A DNA stretch of 64,000 nt. Source: Allocatelliglobosispora scoriae (GTDB lineage: Bacteria; Actinomycetota; Actinomycetes; Mycobacteriales; Micromonosporaceae). How positions within the stretch are numbered: the stretch's first letter is position 1; each line of letters starts with the position of its first letter. Positions 37,800 through 46,735 of this stretch are shown here, one piece after another. Both the position numbers and the translations under genes were made by a program. Where the stretch lies: contig NZ_JACHMN010000003.1 in NCBI RefSeq assembly GCF_014204945.1, forward strand, positions 1,116,001 to 1,180,000, in the 5' to 3' direction. The notes under the pieces were generated by a model that saw nothing but the letters and a program-made list of their open reading frames with translations, did not search any database and was not told the DNA's origin.

Positions 37800-39713
37800 A
37801 TGAGCCATCACCCCCTCGACCGCCTGACCGCTGACGAGATCGACGCAGCTCGCGTCGTGTTGGAGCAGGCCGGACTCCTCACCCCCACCACCCGTTTCGC
37901 CGTCGTGCAGCTCGTCGAGCCGAGCCGTGCCGAACTCGCCGCCTTCCGTGAGGGGGATCCGGTGGATCGGCGGGTTCGCTCCGTGCTGCTCGATGTCGCG
38001 ACCGGCGCCACCCGCACCTCCATCGTCTCGGCGACGCATGCCCGCGTCGTCTCGGTGACCGATGTGGACACCGCCCAGGGCCAGGCGCCCATCATGCTCG
38101 AAGAGTTCATGCTGGTCGACGAGATCGTCAAGGCCGACGAGACCTGGGCGAAGGCGATGGCCGTGCGCGGCATCACCGACCTCTCCCTGGTCCGCCCCTG
38201 CCCGCTCTCGGCCGGTGACTTCGACCTGCCCGGCGAGAAGGGCCGCCGCCTGCTGCGCGTGCTCTCCTTCCTCGCCAACCGCGAGGAGGACCACTGCTGG
38301 GCGCACCCGATCGACGGGATCGTCGCCTACGTGGACCTCATCGAGAAGCGGGTCATCAAGGTCATCGACCAGGCGGAGTTCCCGATCCCGGCCGAGGAGG
38401 GCAACTTCGACGACCCGGCCTACGTCGGGCCGATGCGCACGACGCTCAAGCCGATCAGCATCACGCAGCCCGACGGGCCGTCGTTCAGCGTCGACGGATC
38501 GCTCGTGACCTGGGAGGGCTGGCAGTTCCGCGTCGGCTACGACGCCCGGGAAGGCCTGGTCCTGCACCAGATCTCGCTGCAGGGCCGGCCGCTGATCCAC
38601 CGCGCCTCGATCGCCGAGATGGTCGTCCCCTACGCCGACCCGAGCCCGGTGCGCTTCTGGCAGAACTACTTCGACGCGGGCGAATACCTCCTCGGCGTCA
38701 ACGTCAACGCGCTCGACCTCGGCTGCGACTGCCTCGGCGAGATCCACTACTTCGACGCCGTCCTCGCCGACGGCGAGGGCCGCCCGGCGGTCTTCCCCAA
38801 CGCGATCTGCCTGCACGAGGAGGACCACGGGGTGCTCTGGAAGCACACCGACCTCTTCACCGGCTCCAAGAACACCCGCCGCCAGCGCCGCCTGGTCATC
38901 TCGTTCTTCGTCACGGTCGGCAACTACGACTACGGCTTCTACTGGTACCTCTACCTCGACGGCACCATCCAGTTCGAGAGCAAGGCGACCGGCGTCATGT
39001 TCACCTCGTCCTATCAGGACGACAGCCCCTATGCCACGGAGGTCGCCCCCGGCCTCGGCGCCCCCTACCACCAGCACCTCTTCAGCGCCCGCCTGGACAT
39101 GACCGTCGACGGCCCCCGCAACGCCGTCGACGAGCTCCAGGTGCAGCGGGTGCCGGTCTCGGCGGAGAACCCGGTCGGCAACGCCTTCACCCGCAGCTCC
39201 ACCCGGTTGAAGCGGGAGTCCGAGGCCCAGCGCCTCGCCGACCCGCTCAACGGCCGGGTCTGGCGCATCGTCAACCCCGAGTCCGCCAACCGGATGGGCC
39301 GCCCGGTCGGCTACCAGCTGCACGCGCAGGGAACCCCGGTGCTGCTCGCCGACCCGTCGTCGTCGATCCACCGCCGGGCCGGTTTCGCGACGAAGCACCT
39401 GTGGGTGACCAGGTACGCCGAGGACGAGCGTTACCCCGCCGGTGAGCTGGTCAACCAGTCCACGCCGCACGCGGGCCTGCCGACCTATGCCGCCGCCGAC
39501 CGTGACATCGACGGCCAGGAGATCGTGGTCTGGCACACCTTCGGCTCGACGCACTTCCCGCGCCTGGAGGACTGGCCGGTGATGCCGGTCGAGACGACGG
39601 GATTCACGCTCAAGCCGGTGGGATTCTTCGACCGCAACCCCACCCTCGACGTCCCCGACTCCCGTGAGCTCACCGCGCACGGCGAGGGTGCCCACTCCTG
39701 CGCCTGCTGCTGA
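37800..39713 (+). CDS. Copper-containing primary amine oxidase
   Basis: 637 residues, ATG 37800. Copper/topaquinone enzyme oxidising primary amines to aldehydes with release of ammonia and H2O2. The topaquinone precursor is Tyr376 in VGNYDYGF (consensus NYD/EY); the catalytic base is probably Asp292 in NYFDAGEY; His ligands appear in the HQHLFSARLDM and HFPRLED segments. No signal peptide, so cytoplasmic. It ends in the unusual Cys-rich tail SCACC, which might bind copper. Next gene on this strand after the intervening GPP34 gene is an amino acid/amine permease, a plausible uptake partner. Confidence 0.94.
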   Translation: MSHHPLDRLTADEIDAARVVLEQAGLLTPTTRFAVVQLVEPSRAELAAFREGDPVDRRVRSVLLDVATGATRTSIVSATHARVVSVTDVDTAQGQAPIMLEEFMLVDEIVKADETWAKAMAVRGITDLSLVRPCPLSAGDFDLPGEKGRRLLRVLSFLANREEDHCWAHPIDGIVAYVDLIEKRVIKVIDQAEFPIPAEEGNFDDPAYVGPMRTTLKPISITQPDGPSFSVDGSLVTWEGWQFRVGYDAREGLVLHQISLQGRPLIHRASIAEMVVPYADPSPVRFWQNYFDAGEYLLGVNVNALDLGCDCLGEIHYFDAVLADGEGRPAVFPNAICLHEEDHGVLWKHTDLFTGSKNTRRQRRLVISFFVTVGNYDYGFYWYLYLDGTIQFESKATGVMFTSSYQDDSPYATEVAPGLGAPYHQHLFSARLDMTVDGPRNAVDELQVQRVPVSAENPVGNAFTRSSTRLKRESEAQRLADPLNGRVWRIVNPESANRMGRPVGYQLHAQGTPVLLADPSSSIHRRAGFATKHLWVTRYAEDERYPAGELVNQSTPHAGLPTYAAADRDIDGQEIVVWHTFGSTHFPRLEDWPVMPVETTGFTLKPVGFFDRNPTLDVPDSRELTAHGEGAHSCACC

Positions 39714-39746
39714 TCCGGGGCGCACGCGGCGCCCGGTGCACCCGCG

Positions 39747-39826
39747 AAAAAGCCGCAACTCTTCAAGAGTTGGTCTTAAGGCCTGGCGGCCTGAAGCACC
39801 AACTCTTGAAGAGTTGCGGCTTTTTG
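39747..39826. terminator. R-family bidirectional terminator with A and T tracts
   Basis: Large inverted repeat with GAAAAAGCCGCAACTC on the left and GAGTTGCGGCTTTTTGC on the right, holding two perfect R palindromes (39756-39772, 39800-39816) and inner GGCC arms. It ends in T5 on both strands, the classic rho-independent form, between the convergent amine oxidase and GPP34 genes. Confidence 0.9.
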
Positions 39827-39830
39827 CAAG

Positions 39831-40469
39831 TTAGCGGCGGACCTGGAGGGCGATCGCGGCGACGGTGGCCTGGACACCCTTGAGGAGAGCCGGAATCGGG
39901 GCCCGGGCGGTGTCGCCGGCGGCGGCGAGCCGCTCACGGGTCTTGCCGGAACCGACGACCACGAAGCGGTCCAGCCCGACGGCGACGACGAGGCCCGCGA
40001 GGGTCGCGGTCGGCGTGTCCGGCACGGGCTCGCGGTTGACGACATAGCCGAGGCGTACGCGAGGCGAAGCCGCCAGCAGCGTATTGGCGGCCGGGTAGCG
40101 AATGGTGATCTTGCGGCCGAAGGAGGACTTGGTCTCCTCACGGCGGATGACGCCCGTGGCGGTGAGGTCGCGGGCCACCACGCCGCGGATCTCGCCGCGC
40201 AGGTGCTCCAGCCAGGCACGGACCGGGTGGCCGTTGCCGCGCCGGACGATCTCGGCGAGCACGGCGTCGGTGAGCCGGGCGCCCCAGGGCTCGCTGTCGC
40301 GGACGGCGACGAGGCCGTCCTTGATGTCGATGCGACCGGCGATGAGGAGCTCCGCCAGCGTGGCACCGGCGAGACCGGTGTCGAGTAGATCGTCGTTGAT
40401 CGGGGCCTTGCCGCTGAACTCATCGTGTCCGATGAGGAACAGCTCTTGCGTCAACGTGAAGTCGGACAT
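39831..40469 (-). CDS. GPP34 (GOLPH3-like) family protein
   Basis: 212 residues, ATG 40469. Sequence pattern TLTQELFLIGHDEFSGKAPINDDLLDTGLAGATLAELLIAGRIDIKDG is the standard start of GPP34 proteins, relatives of yeast/human GOLPH3 that bind phosphoinositides and membranes. Actinomycetes carry several paralogues of unknown function; some are near conservons or development genes. No membrane helix. Followed by the R-type terminator. Confidence 0.9.
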   Translation of the reverse strand: MSDFTLTQELFLIGHDEFSGKAPINDDLLDTGLAGATLAELLIAGRIDIKDGLVAVRDSEPWGARLTDAVLAEIVRRGNGHPVRAWLEHLRGEIRGVVARDLTATGVIRREETKSSFGRKITIRYPAANTLLAASPRVRLGYVVNREPVPDTPTATLAGLVVAVGLDRFVVVGSGKTRERLAAAGDTARAPIPALLKGVQATVAAIALQVRR

Positions 40470-40756
40470 GACTGCCACTCCGAGGGGGGTTCGCGGCGAG
40501 CCCTGTGATGAAGGAAAAGCACGCCTGGCGGCACCGTCTGATCGACGCCCGTAACCCTACGACACGGAGTCCCTACAGACAAGTTCCACATTGCCTGGAT
40601 GGAGGAGCCCTATTACCAGAAACAAAGATGAAACACGAACGAACGGAAACGCTTGATGGACAAAAAGATGGGACCCCGCCAACCCGTTGTATGCCCGAAT
40701 GATCGGTCATAGGATGCCGTGGTCATACCTCCGTACCCCCCTCTAGGAGTTGGCAC

Positions 40757-42241
40757 ATGTCCTCTCAGTCCCCCTTCGGCGGGCTGGCACCACGCCGACT
40801 AGGCGCGATGCACATCGTCTTCTTCACCGTGGCTGCGTCGGCGCCGCTCACTGTGCTCGGCGGTGGCGTCACGACCACCTTCGCCGTCTCCGGCAGTCTC
40901 GGTGCCCCACTGTCCTTCGTGGTCCTCGCGATCGTCCTGGCCATCTTCGCCGTCGGCTACTCGGCGATGAGCCGCTACGTCGCCAACGCGGGAGCCTTCT
41001 ACGCGTACCTCGCGCAGGGACTCGGTCGCGCCTTCGGCGTCAGCGCCTCCTTCGTCGCGCTGCTCGCCTACAACGCCATTCAGATCGGTCTCTACGGTCT
41101 GTTCGGCTACGCCGTCGGTGGCTTCATCAACGAGAAGGCCGGGCTCACCTGGCACTGGTCGGTCTACGCCTTCATCGCGATGGGCATCATCGGCCTGCTC
41201 GGCGTACTCAAGGTCGACCTCAACGCCACCGTGCTCGCGGTCTTCCTGATCGCGGAGTGCATCATCATCGCGATCTTCGACGTGCTCGCCCTGGGCAGCC
41301 CGGCGGCCGGTTCCCTCAGCCTGGACGGGCTCAACCCGAGCCAGCTCTTCAACGGCACCATCGGCGCGGTCATGGCGCTCGGCATCGCCGCCTTCGCCGG
41401 CTTCGAGTCCGGCGCCATCTTCAGCGAGGAGGCGAAGGACCCGAAGCGCACCATCGCGCGGGCCACCTACATCGCCGTCGCCTTCACCGGCATCTTCTAC
41501 GCCTTCAGCTCGTACGCGTTGCTGCAGGCCGTCGGTCCGACCGGCGACACGGGCATCGCGGCAACCAGCGCCGCGGCCGGCCCGGGCGCCCTCTTCGGCA
41601 CCCTCGGCGCGCTCTCCAACGGCTTCATGGCCGACGCGGCCGTGGTCCTCTTCGCCACCAGCGTCTTCGCCGCCATGCTGAGCTTCCACAACGGTGTGGC
41701 GCGGTACTTCTTCGCGCTGGGCCGGGAGCGGGTGCTCCCGGGCGTGCTCGGCCGCACGGGCGTCCGGACGGGTGCCCCGTTCGTCGGCTCGCTGCTGCAG
41801 ACCATCATCGCCGCCGTCGTCGTCACGATCGCCGTGGTCTCCGGGACCGACCCGCTGCTCGAACTCTTCACCTGGCTCTCCGGCGTCAGCGCCGTCGGCC
41901 TCGTCGCGCTGCTGACCGGCACGTCGATCGCGGTCATCGGCTTCTTCCTCCGCCGCCAGACGGAGGAGAACCTGTGGCAGCGCATCATCGCCCCGGCGCT
42001 CGCCGCGATCCTCCTCGCCTCGGTGCTCTTCCTCATCGTCACCAACTTCGAGTACCTGGGCGTCTCGCCGGAGTCGAAGCTGATGTGGATCCTGCCCGGC
42101 TTCACGCTCGTGGCGGCGGTGCTCGGCCTGATCTGGGGTCTGGCGCTCAAGCAGGTCCGCTCCGATGTCTACAACGGCATCGGCCAGTCGGCGACGGACC
42201 GCCTCGAGGTGCTCCCCGAGTCGACCTACGCCACGCTGTAA
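40757..42241 (+). CDS. APC-family amino acid/polyamine permease
   Basis: 494 residues, ATG 40757 with TAGGAG upstream. Twelve hydrophobic helices; APC signature at the start (MHIVFFTVAASAPLTVLGGGVTTTF and AFYAYLAQGLGRAFG) and GFESGAIFSEEAKDPKRTIARATYIAV in helices 6-7. Imports amino acids or amines by cation symport. Proximity to the amine oxidase suggests biogenic amines or related compounds as substrate, which is inference. The 287-bp region upstream is AT-richer (40600-40690), holds the promoter, and shows no gene. Followed by a strong terminator. Confidence 0.92.
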   Translation: MSSQSPFGGLAPRRLGAMHIVFFTVAASAPLTVLGGGVTTTFAVSGSLGAPLSFVVLAIVLAIFAVGYSAMSRYVANAGAFYAYLAQGLGRAFGVSASFVALLAYNAIQIGLYGLFGYAVGGFINEKAGLTWHWSVYAFIAMGIIGLLGVLKVDLNATVLAVFLIAECIIIAIFDVLALGSPAAGSLSLDGLNPSQLFNGTIGAVMALGIAAFAGFESGAIFSEEAKDPKRTIARATYIAVAFTGIFYAFSSYALLQAVGPTGDTGIAATSAAAGPGALFGTLGALSNGFMADAAVVLFATSVFAAMLSFHNGVARYFFALGRERVLPGVLGRTGVRTGAPFVGSLLQTIIAAVVVTIAVVSGTDPLLELFTWLSGVSAVGLVALLTGTSIAVIGFFLRRQTEENLWQRIIAPALAAILLASVLFLIVTNFEYLGVSPESKLMWILPGFTLVAAVLGLIWGLALKQVRSDVYNGIGQSATDRLEVLPESTYATL

Positions 42242-42264
42242 CAAGCACGCAGGCACCATCGCAG

Positions 42265-42314
42265 ACGCCGATGCGGACCAGGCTCCCCGTGCCCGGTCCG
42301 CACCGGCGTTTTTC
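42265..42314 (+). terminator. Rho-independent terminator of the permease gene
   Basis: 15-bp stem (42265-42279 with 42295-42309, one mismatch) followed by T5 (42309-42313), 24 bases past the permease stop. Confidence 0.9.
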
Positions 42315-42352
42315 GTGCCTGTCGGCCCGCTGTGCGTACCCCCGGAGGGTTT

Positions 42353-43282
42353 TCAGCCCTTGACCGAGCCCGCGAGCAGGCCGCGGACGAAGAAGCGCTG
42401 CAGGGACAGGAAGACGACCAGCGGCACGATGATGGAGACGAAGGCGCCGGCGGTGAGGCGTTGCCACTCGTTGCCCCGGGTGCCGGCGAGGTCGGCCAGC
42501 TTCACCGTCAGCGGTGCCGTCTTCTCGGTGCCGTCGGCGAAGATCATCGCCACCAGCAGGTCGTTCCAGACCCAGAGGAACTGGAAGATGGCGAGCGAGG
42601 CGAGCGCGGGCACGATCAGCGGCAGCACGATGCTGCGGAAGATCCGGGCGTGCCCGGCACCGTCGACGCGAGCCGCCTCGATCAGATCGTTCGGCAGCTC
42701 CGCCATGAAGTTGTGCAGCAGGAAGATGCCGAGCGGCAGCGCGAAGCAGGCGTGCGCGAACCAGACCTGGATGAACTTGTCCGGCCCCTGGAAGTCCCAC
42801 GGCTTCCAGTAGGTCGAGCCGATCGCGATGCCCTTGGAGAAGAAGCTCAGCAGCGGCACGAGCGCCATCTGCAGCGGGACGACCTGCAGCGCGAAGATCG
42901 CGATGTAGATCCAGTCCCGGCCCCGGAACTTCGTCCACGACAGCGCGTACGCCGCGAGTGCGCAGAAGAAGAGCGGGAAGAGGACCGCCGGGATCGTGAT
43001 GACGATCGAGTTGATGAAGTAGCTCGCGAGCCGGCCGCTCTGGTCGTTGGCGCTGAAGAGCACCTCGCCGTAGTTGTGCAGGGTGAGCTGGGGATCGCTG
43101 AAGAAGTTCCACCAGCCGTTGGACTTGATCTGGTCCTCGGGGCGCAGCGACGACAGGAAGAGCCCGAAGGTGGGGATGGTCCAGACCAGGGCGATCACGA
43201 TGGAGACCACGGTGGCGGTGCGGCTGCTCAGCCGCCGCTTGACGCGGCCCGCCGCGGTCGGGGGATCGACCAGTGCGCTCAT
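42353..43282 (-). CDS. Sugar ABC transporter permease (MalG type)
   Basis: 309 residues, ATG overlapping the stop of the upstream permease gene (ATGA). Six membrane helices and the cytoplasmic EAA loop DLIEAARVDGAGHARIFRSIVLPLIVPAL that contacts the ATPase. CUT1-family inner membrane subunit for oligosaccharide import. No ATPase gene follows; actinomycetes usually supply the shared MsiK ATPase from elsewhere. Third gene of the SBP-permease-permease operon. Confidence 0.94.
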   Translation of the reverse strand: MSALVDPPTAAGRVKRRLSSRTATVVSIVIALVWTIPTFGLFLSSLRPEDQIKSNGWWNFFSDPQLTLHNYGEVLFSANDQSGRLASYFINSIVITIPAVLFPLFFCALAAYALSWTKFRGRDWIYIAIFALQVVPLQMALVPLLSFFSKGIAIGSTYWKPWDFQGPDKFIQVWFAHACFALPLGIFLLHNFMAELPNDLIEAARVDGAGHARIFRSIVLPLIVPALASLAIFQFLWVWNDLLVAMIFADGTEKTAPLTVKLADLAGTRGNEWQRLTAGAFVSIIVPLVVFLSLQRFFVRGLLAGSVKG

Positions 43283-44262
43283 CGAATCGTCCTTTGCTGC
43301 CGCAGGTTGCGAATCTGGTAGATGATGATCGGCGTCACCAGGACGAAGAGCAGGACCGCGAAGGCGGCGCCCTTGCCGCTGTCATAACGCACGAAGGCGT
43401 AGTCGTACATGCCGTAGGCGAGCACGCTGGTGTCGAAGTTGCCGCTCGTCATGGCCCGGACGATGTCGAAGACCTTCAGCGTGCCGACGGTGATCGTCAC
43501 CAGCACCACGATCAGGGCCGGCCGGATGCTCGGGATGGTGACCTGCCAGAACATCTGCCAGGGCGTCACGCCGTCGAGCCGCGCCGCCTCGACGATCTCG
43601 GTGGGGATCGCCTTGATCGAGGCGGAGAGGACCACCATGGCGAAGCCCGCCTGGATCCAGATCAGCACCACGATCAGGAACAGGGTGTTCCACGGCGAGT
43701 CCAGCAGCCACTGTCTCGGCTCGCCGCCGAACCAGACCACGATCTGGTTGAGCAGGCCGATCTGCTGCTCGCCCGGCGGGCGGTAGGCGTAGACGAACTT
43801 CCAGATGATGCCGGCGCCGACGAACGAGATCGCCATCGGCATGAAGATCAGCGCCTTGGCGAAGGACTCCAGCCGGGCCTTGTCCACGAGCACGGCGTAG
43901 ATGAGGCCGATCGAGGTGGCGATCAGCGGGACCAGGACCACCCACAGCAGCGTGTTGCGCAGTGTGATGAGCGCTTCGCGCTGGGTGAAGATCCACTTGT
44001 AGTTGTCGAGGCCGACCCACTTCGCCTCGAAGGTGCTGGCTCCCTGGAAGGACAGGATCGTGGTGCGGATGGCCGGGATGATCAGCCCGATCATCAGCAG
44101 CGCACCGGCGGGGAAGAGAAACGCGGCGGCGACCCAGCGGTCCTTGCGCAGCGGCAGTTTGTCGAGCACCAGCAGCAGCACTCCGACCACGGCCAGGAAG
44201 GCCAGCACGCCGTAGAGCAACTCCAGGAGCTTCGGGCCCTCGGCGGTCCAGTCGAAGTTCAC
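43279..44262 (-). CDS. Sugar ABC transporter permease (MalF type, alpha-glucoside-like)
   Basis: 327 residues from GTG 44262, chosen because GAGGAG then lies about 7 bases upstream; the GTG at 44268 would be adjacent to it. Hydrophobic N-terminal helix plus six core helices, EAA loop EIVEAARLDGVTPWQMFWQVTIPS. The pattern (GLDNYKWIFTQREALITLRNTLLW...MPMAISFVGAGIIWKFVYAYRPPGEQQIG) is reminiscent of AglF-type alpha-glucoside permeases, though substrate needs testing. Coupled to the MalG-type gene by ATGA. Confidence 0.92.
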   Translation of the reverse strand: MNFDWTAEGPKLLELLYGVLAFLAVVGVLLLVLDKLPLRKDRWVAAAFLFPAGALLMIGLIIPAIRTTILSFQGASTFEAKWVGLDNYKWIFTQREALITLRNTLLWVVLVPLIATSIGLIYAVLVDKARLESFAKALIFMPMAISFVGAGIIWKFVYAYRPPGEQQIGLLNQIVVWFGGEPRQWLLDSPWNTLFLIVVLIWIQAGFAMVVLSASIKAIPTEIVEAARLDGVTPWQMFWQVTIPSIRPALIVVLVTITVGTLKVFDIVRAMTSGNFDTSVLAYGMYDYAFVRYDSGKGAAFAVLLFVLVTPIIIYQIRNLRQQRTIR

Positions 44263-44311
44263 GCCCACTCCTCAACAAGTGTTCGGATCGTCATTGATCG
44301 GATCAGACTAG

Positions 44312-44343
44312 TGCGGGTGGGACGCGAAAGCGCCCCACCCGCA
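44312..44343 (-). terminator. Intercistronic hairpin after the binding-protein gene
   Basis: 10-bp stem TGCGGGTGGG/CCCACCCGCA with an inner CGC-GAAA-GCG tetraloop, in the gap between binding protein and permease genes. No T tract on the minus strand. Such hairpins usually give higher binding protein than permease levels through mRNA stabilisation or partial termination. Confidence 0.6.
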
Positions 44344-44356
44344 TCAGGTAAAACTC

Positions 44357-45712
44357 TTACTTGGGCCAGGAGCTCTCGATGTAGTCGAGCGTGTCCTTGG
44401 TGCTCTTGCCCGTGATCCAGTCGGTCATGCCCTTCCAGAACGAGCCCGCGCCGACGGCTGCCGGCATCAGGTCCGAGCCGTCGAAGCGGAAGACCGAGGC
44501 GGAGTCCTGCAGGATCTCCACGGACTTCTTGTCGATCGGGTTGGAGACGTTGGCGATGTCGAGACCCTTGTTGGCGGAGACCCAGTTGCCCAGCTTGGCG
44601 CGGCTGTTGGCGTGGTCGGCGCTGGCGAGGTAGGTCTGGAACGCCTTGACCTCGTTGCGGTCGGCGAAGGCCGCGACGAACTCGCCGCCGCCGAGGACCG
44701 GCTTGCCCTTGGCCGGGTCGATCGCCGGGAAGTAGAACGCGAAGACATCGCCGTCCTCGGCGACCTTCGTGCCCTTCGGCCACTGGTTGGCGTAGAAGGA
44801 GGCCTGACGGTGCAGGGCGCACTTCTTCTGGGTGATCGGGATGCCACCCTCCTGGAACGACGTGGTCGCGATCGACTTGACGTCACCGAGGCCGCCGTTG
44901 ACGTAGGCCGGGTTCTTCAGGATGGAGCCCGCCCGGTCCGTCGCGGAGACGATCTTCGGGTCGTTGAAGGGGATCGTGTGGGCCACCCACTGGTCGTAGA
45001 CCTCGGGGCCCTGGTCGCGCAGGACGATGTCCTCGATCCAGTCGGTCGCCGGCCAGCCGGTGGCGCCGCCGGACTCGATGCCCGCGCACCACGGCTTCAT
45101 GCCGGTGGCGGCGATGGTGTTGCTCAGGGTGATGAGCTCATCCCAGGTGGTCGGGATAGCCCAGCCCTTCTCCTTGAACATCGAGGGCGAGTACCACACG
45201 AACGACTTCACGTTGGAGCCGAGCGGCGCGCCGTAGAGCTTGCCGTCGACCGTCGAGTACTTCAGCCAGTCGGGGGAGTAGTTCTTCTCGGCCTCGGCCT
45301 TGGTCGCCGCGCTGGCGGGCTTGAGCGCGCCCTGCTTGGCGAAGGTGGCCAGAAGGCCTGGCTGGGGGATGAACGCGATATCGGGAGCGTTCCCACCCTG
45401 GACCTTAATAGGAAGCTGGGCCTCGAAGTCAGAGGTACCCGCGTAGTCGATCTTGATGCCGGTGCAGTCCGTGAAGGCCTTCCACGACTGCTTGAGCAGG
45501 TCGGCCTCGGTGTCACGGATGGAGGTGCTGACGGAGACCGTCTTGCCGTCCAGCCCCTGCCCCTTGTAGGCGGCATAGGCCGAGCACGCGGCCGTGTCGA
45601 GGTTGGGGTTGTCCTTCCCCGCCTCGGTGTCGCTGCTGCTGCTACATGCCGTGACGGTCAGTAGACCGGCGGCGGCGAACGCTAGGAGCAAGCGTCGCGT
45701 GGTGGATGCCAT
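44357..45712 (-). CDS. Sugar ABC transporter substrate-binding lipoprotein
   Basis: 451 residues from ATG 45712 with GGAG 7 bases upstream; a longer start at 45739 lacks this. Signal peptide with Arg-Arg, hydrophobic core and lipobox LTVTAC-S, so it is a lipoprotein on the outer face. Family 1 extracellular solute-binding protein: ADLLKQSWKAFTDCTGIKIDYAGTSDFEAQLPIKVQGGNAPDIAFIPQPGLLATF, WYSPSMFKEKGWAIPTTWDEL. The overall pattern fits alpha-glucoside binding proteins (AglE type). First gene of the transporter operon; upstream region carries an inverted repeat TTGCA-N5-TGCAA. Confidence 0.92.
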   Translation of the reverse strand: MASTTRRLLLAFAAAGLLTVTACSSSSDTEAGKDNPNLDTAACSAYAAYKGQGLDGKTVSVSTSIRDTEADLLKQSWKAFTDCTGIKIDYAGTSDFEAQLPIKVQGGNAPDIAFIPQPGLLATFAKQGALKPASAATKAEAEKNYSPDWLKYSTVDGKLYGAPLGSNVKSFVWYSPSMFKEKGWAIPTTWDELITLSNTIAATGMKPWCAGIESGGATGWPATDWIEDIVLRDQGPEVYDQWVAHTIPFNDPKIVSATDRAGSILKNPAYVNGGLGDVKSIATTSFQEGGIPITQKKCALHRQASFYANQWPKGTKVAEDGDVFAFYFPAIDPAKGKPVLGGGEFVAAFADRNEVKAFQTYLASADHANSRAKLGNWVSANKGLDIANVSNPIDKKSVEILQDSASVFRFDGSDLMPAAVGAGSFWKGMTDWITGKSTKDTLDYIESSWPK

Positions 45713-45741
45713 GGACTGTCTCCTTCTACCGATGAACAATC

Positions 45742-45784
45742 TTGCAGTTCATGCAATCGCTTCCAAGGACTTACGTCTAGACGT
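45742..45784. promoter_or_regulatory. Two candidate operators upstream of the transporter operon
   Basis: TTGCAGTTCATGCAA (45742-45756), perfect 5-bp arms, 30 bp before the binding protein start, and ACGTCTAGACGT (45773-45784), a perfect 12-bp palindrome. The first, with adjacent CGCTTCCA, looks like a LacI-family sugar-repressor site. The second could serve either gene. Confidence 0.5.
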
Positions 45785-45889
45785 GGAGCCAGCAGGGTTC
45801 GTAACAATTCAGAAACTGGCTCGTCAAGCGGTTGTGATGTTGTCTAGGTTAAACAAGACGTACGTACGGTTTTCTAGAAAGGTTGCGCC

Positions 45890-46663
45890 ATGTGGGACCC
45901 GACGATCTATCAGCGGTACGCCGACGAGCGTTCCCGGCCCTTCCATGACCTGCTCGGACGGGTACGAGCACCCGCGCCGTCCTCCATCGTCGACCTCGGT
46001 TGCGGTCCCGGCAACTTGACAGCAACAATCGCCGAACGTTGGCCCGCCGCGACGATCCTCGGCCTCGACTCGTCGCCCGAGATGATCGCCACGGCACGGG
46101 GCCTGGCCGGCACCGTCGACTTCCAGGTCGCCGACGTTCGGCAGTGGATGCCCGCTGCCGACCTTGACCTGCTCGTCTCCAACGCGACCCTGCAGTGGAT
46201 CCCCGGGCACGCCGCCCTCGTGCGGTCCTGGGCGGCGGCCCTGCACCCGGGTGCCTGGCTCGCCTTCGCCGTGCCCGGCAACTTCGACGCGCCCTCGCAC
46301 CGGGCACTGCGCGACGAGGCCACGGCGCCTGCGTGGGCCGCCCGGCTCGGCGAGCTCACCCGCGACCACCTCACGGTGGCCGAGCCCGCCGACTACGCCT
46401 ACGACCTGATCGAGGCCGGCTGCGCCTACGTCGACGCGTGGGAGACGACCTACCTGCACCTGCTGCCGGTCGCCGGACCCGACCACCCGGTGCTGACCTG
46501 GATGGAGGGGACGGCGCTGCGACCGTTCCGGGCCGCCCTCGACGAGGCGGAGTGGGCTGCGTTCCGCGCGCAGCTCAGCACCCGTCTCGCGGAGGTCTAT
46601 CCGGCCCGTCATGGTGTCGTCGCCTTCCCTTTCCGTCGCCTCTTCGTCGTCGCCGAGCGGTAG
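45890..46663 (+). CDS. tam: Trans-aconitate 2-methyltransferase-like enzyme
   Basis: 257 residues, ATG 45890. Class I methyltransferase: SIVDLGCGPGNLTATIAERWP (SAM motif I) near residue 30-50, GLDSSPEMI (motif II) and LDLLVSNATLQWIPGH (motif IV), then FAVPGNFDAPSHRALRD, which matches the Tam family. Tam methylates trans-aconitate, a spontaneous inhibitor of aconitase, in the cytoplasm. Divergent from the sugar transporter; ends 16 bp before an R palindrome. Confidence 0.9.
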   Translation: MWDPTIYQRYADERSRPFHDLLGRVRAPAPSSIVDLGCGPGNLTATIAERWPAATILGLDSSPEMIATARGLAGTVDFQVADVRQWMPAADLDLLVSNATLQWIPGHAALVRSWAAALHPGAWLAFAVPGNFDAPSHRALRDEATAPAWAARLGELTRDHLTVAEPADYAYDLIEAGCAYVDAWETTYLHLLPVAGPDHPVLTWMEGTALRPFRAALDEAEWAAFRAQLSTRLAEVYPARHGVVAFPFRRLFVVAER

Positions 46664-46679
46664 GCACTCACGATCGGCG

Positions 46680-46705
46680 CAACTCTTCAAGAGTTGGTGC
46701 TTTTG
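46680..46705. terminator. R palindrome with T tract between convergent genes
   Basis: Perfect CAACTCTTCAAGAGTTG (46680-46696) followed by GTGCTTTTG on the plus strand, 16 bp past the tam stop and 30 bp before the sulfatase stop. Likely terminator for tam. Confidence 0.75.
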
Positions 46706-46735
46706 CGGTCCGCTGGTGTTTCCGCGTGCCGACGG

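Noticed and set aside
42243-42352. Possible riboswitch between the permease and transporter genes
   Set aside because: The structure is a terminator with T tract at the end of the permease transcript and lies downstream, not upstream, of both genes.
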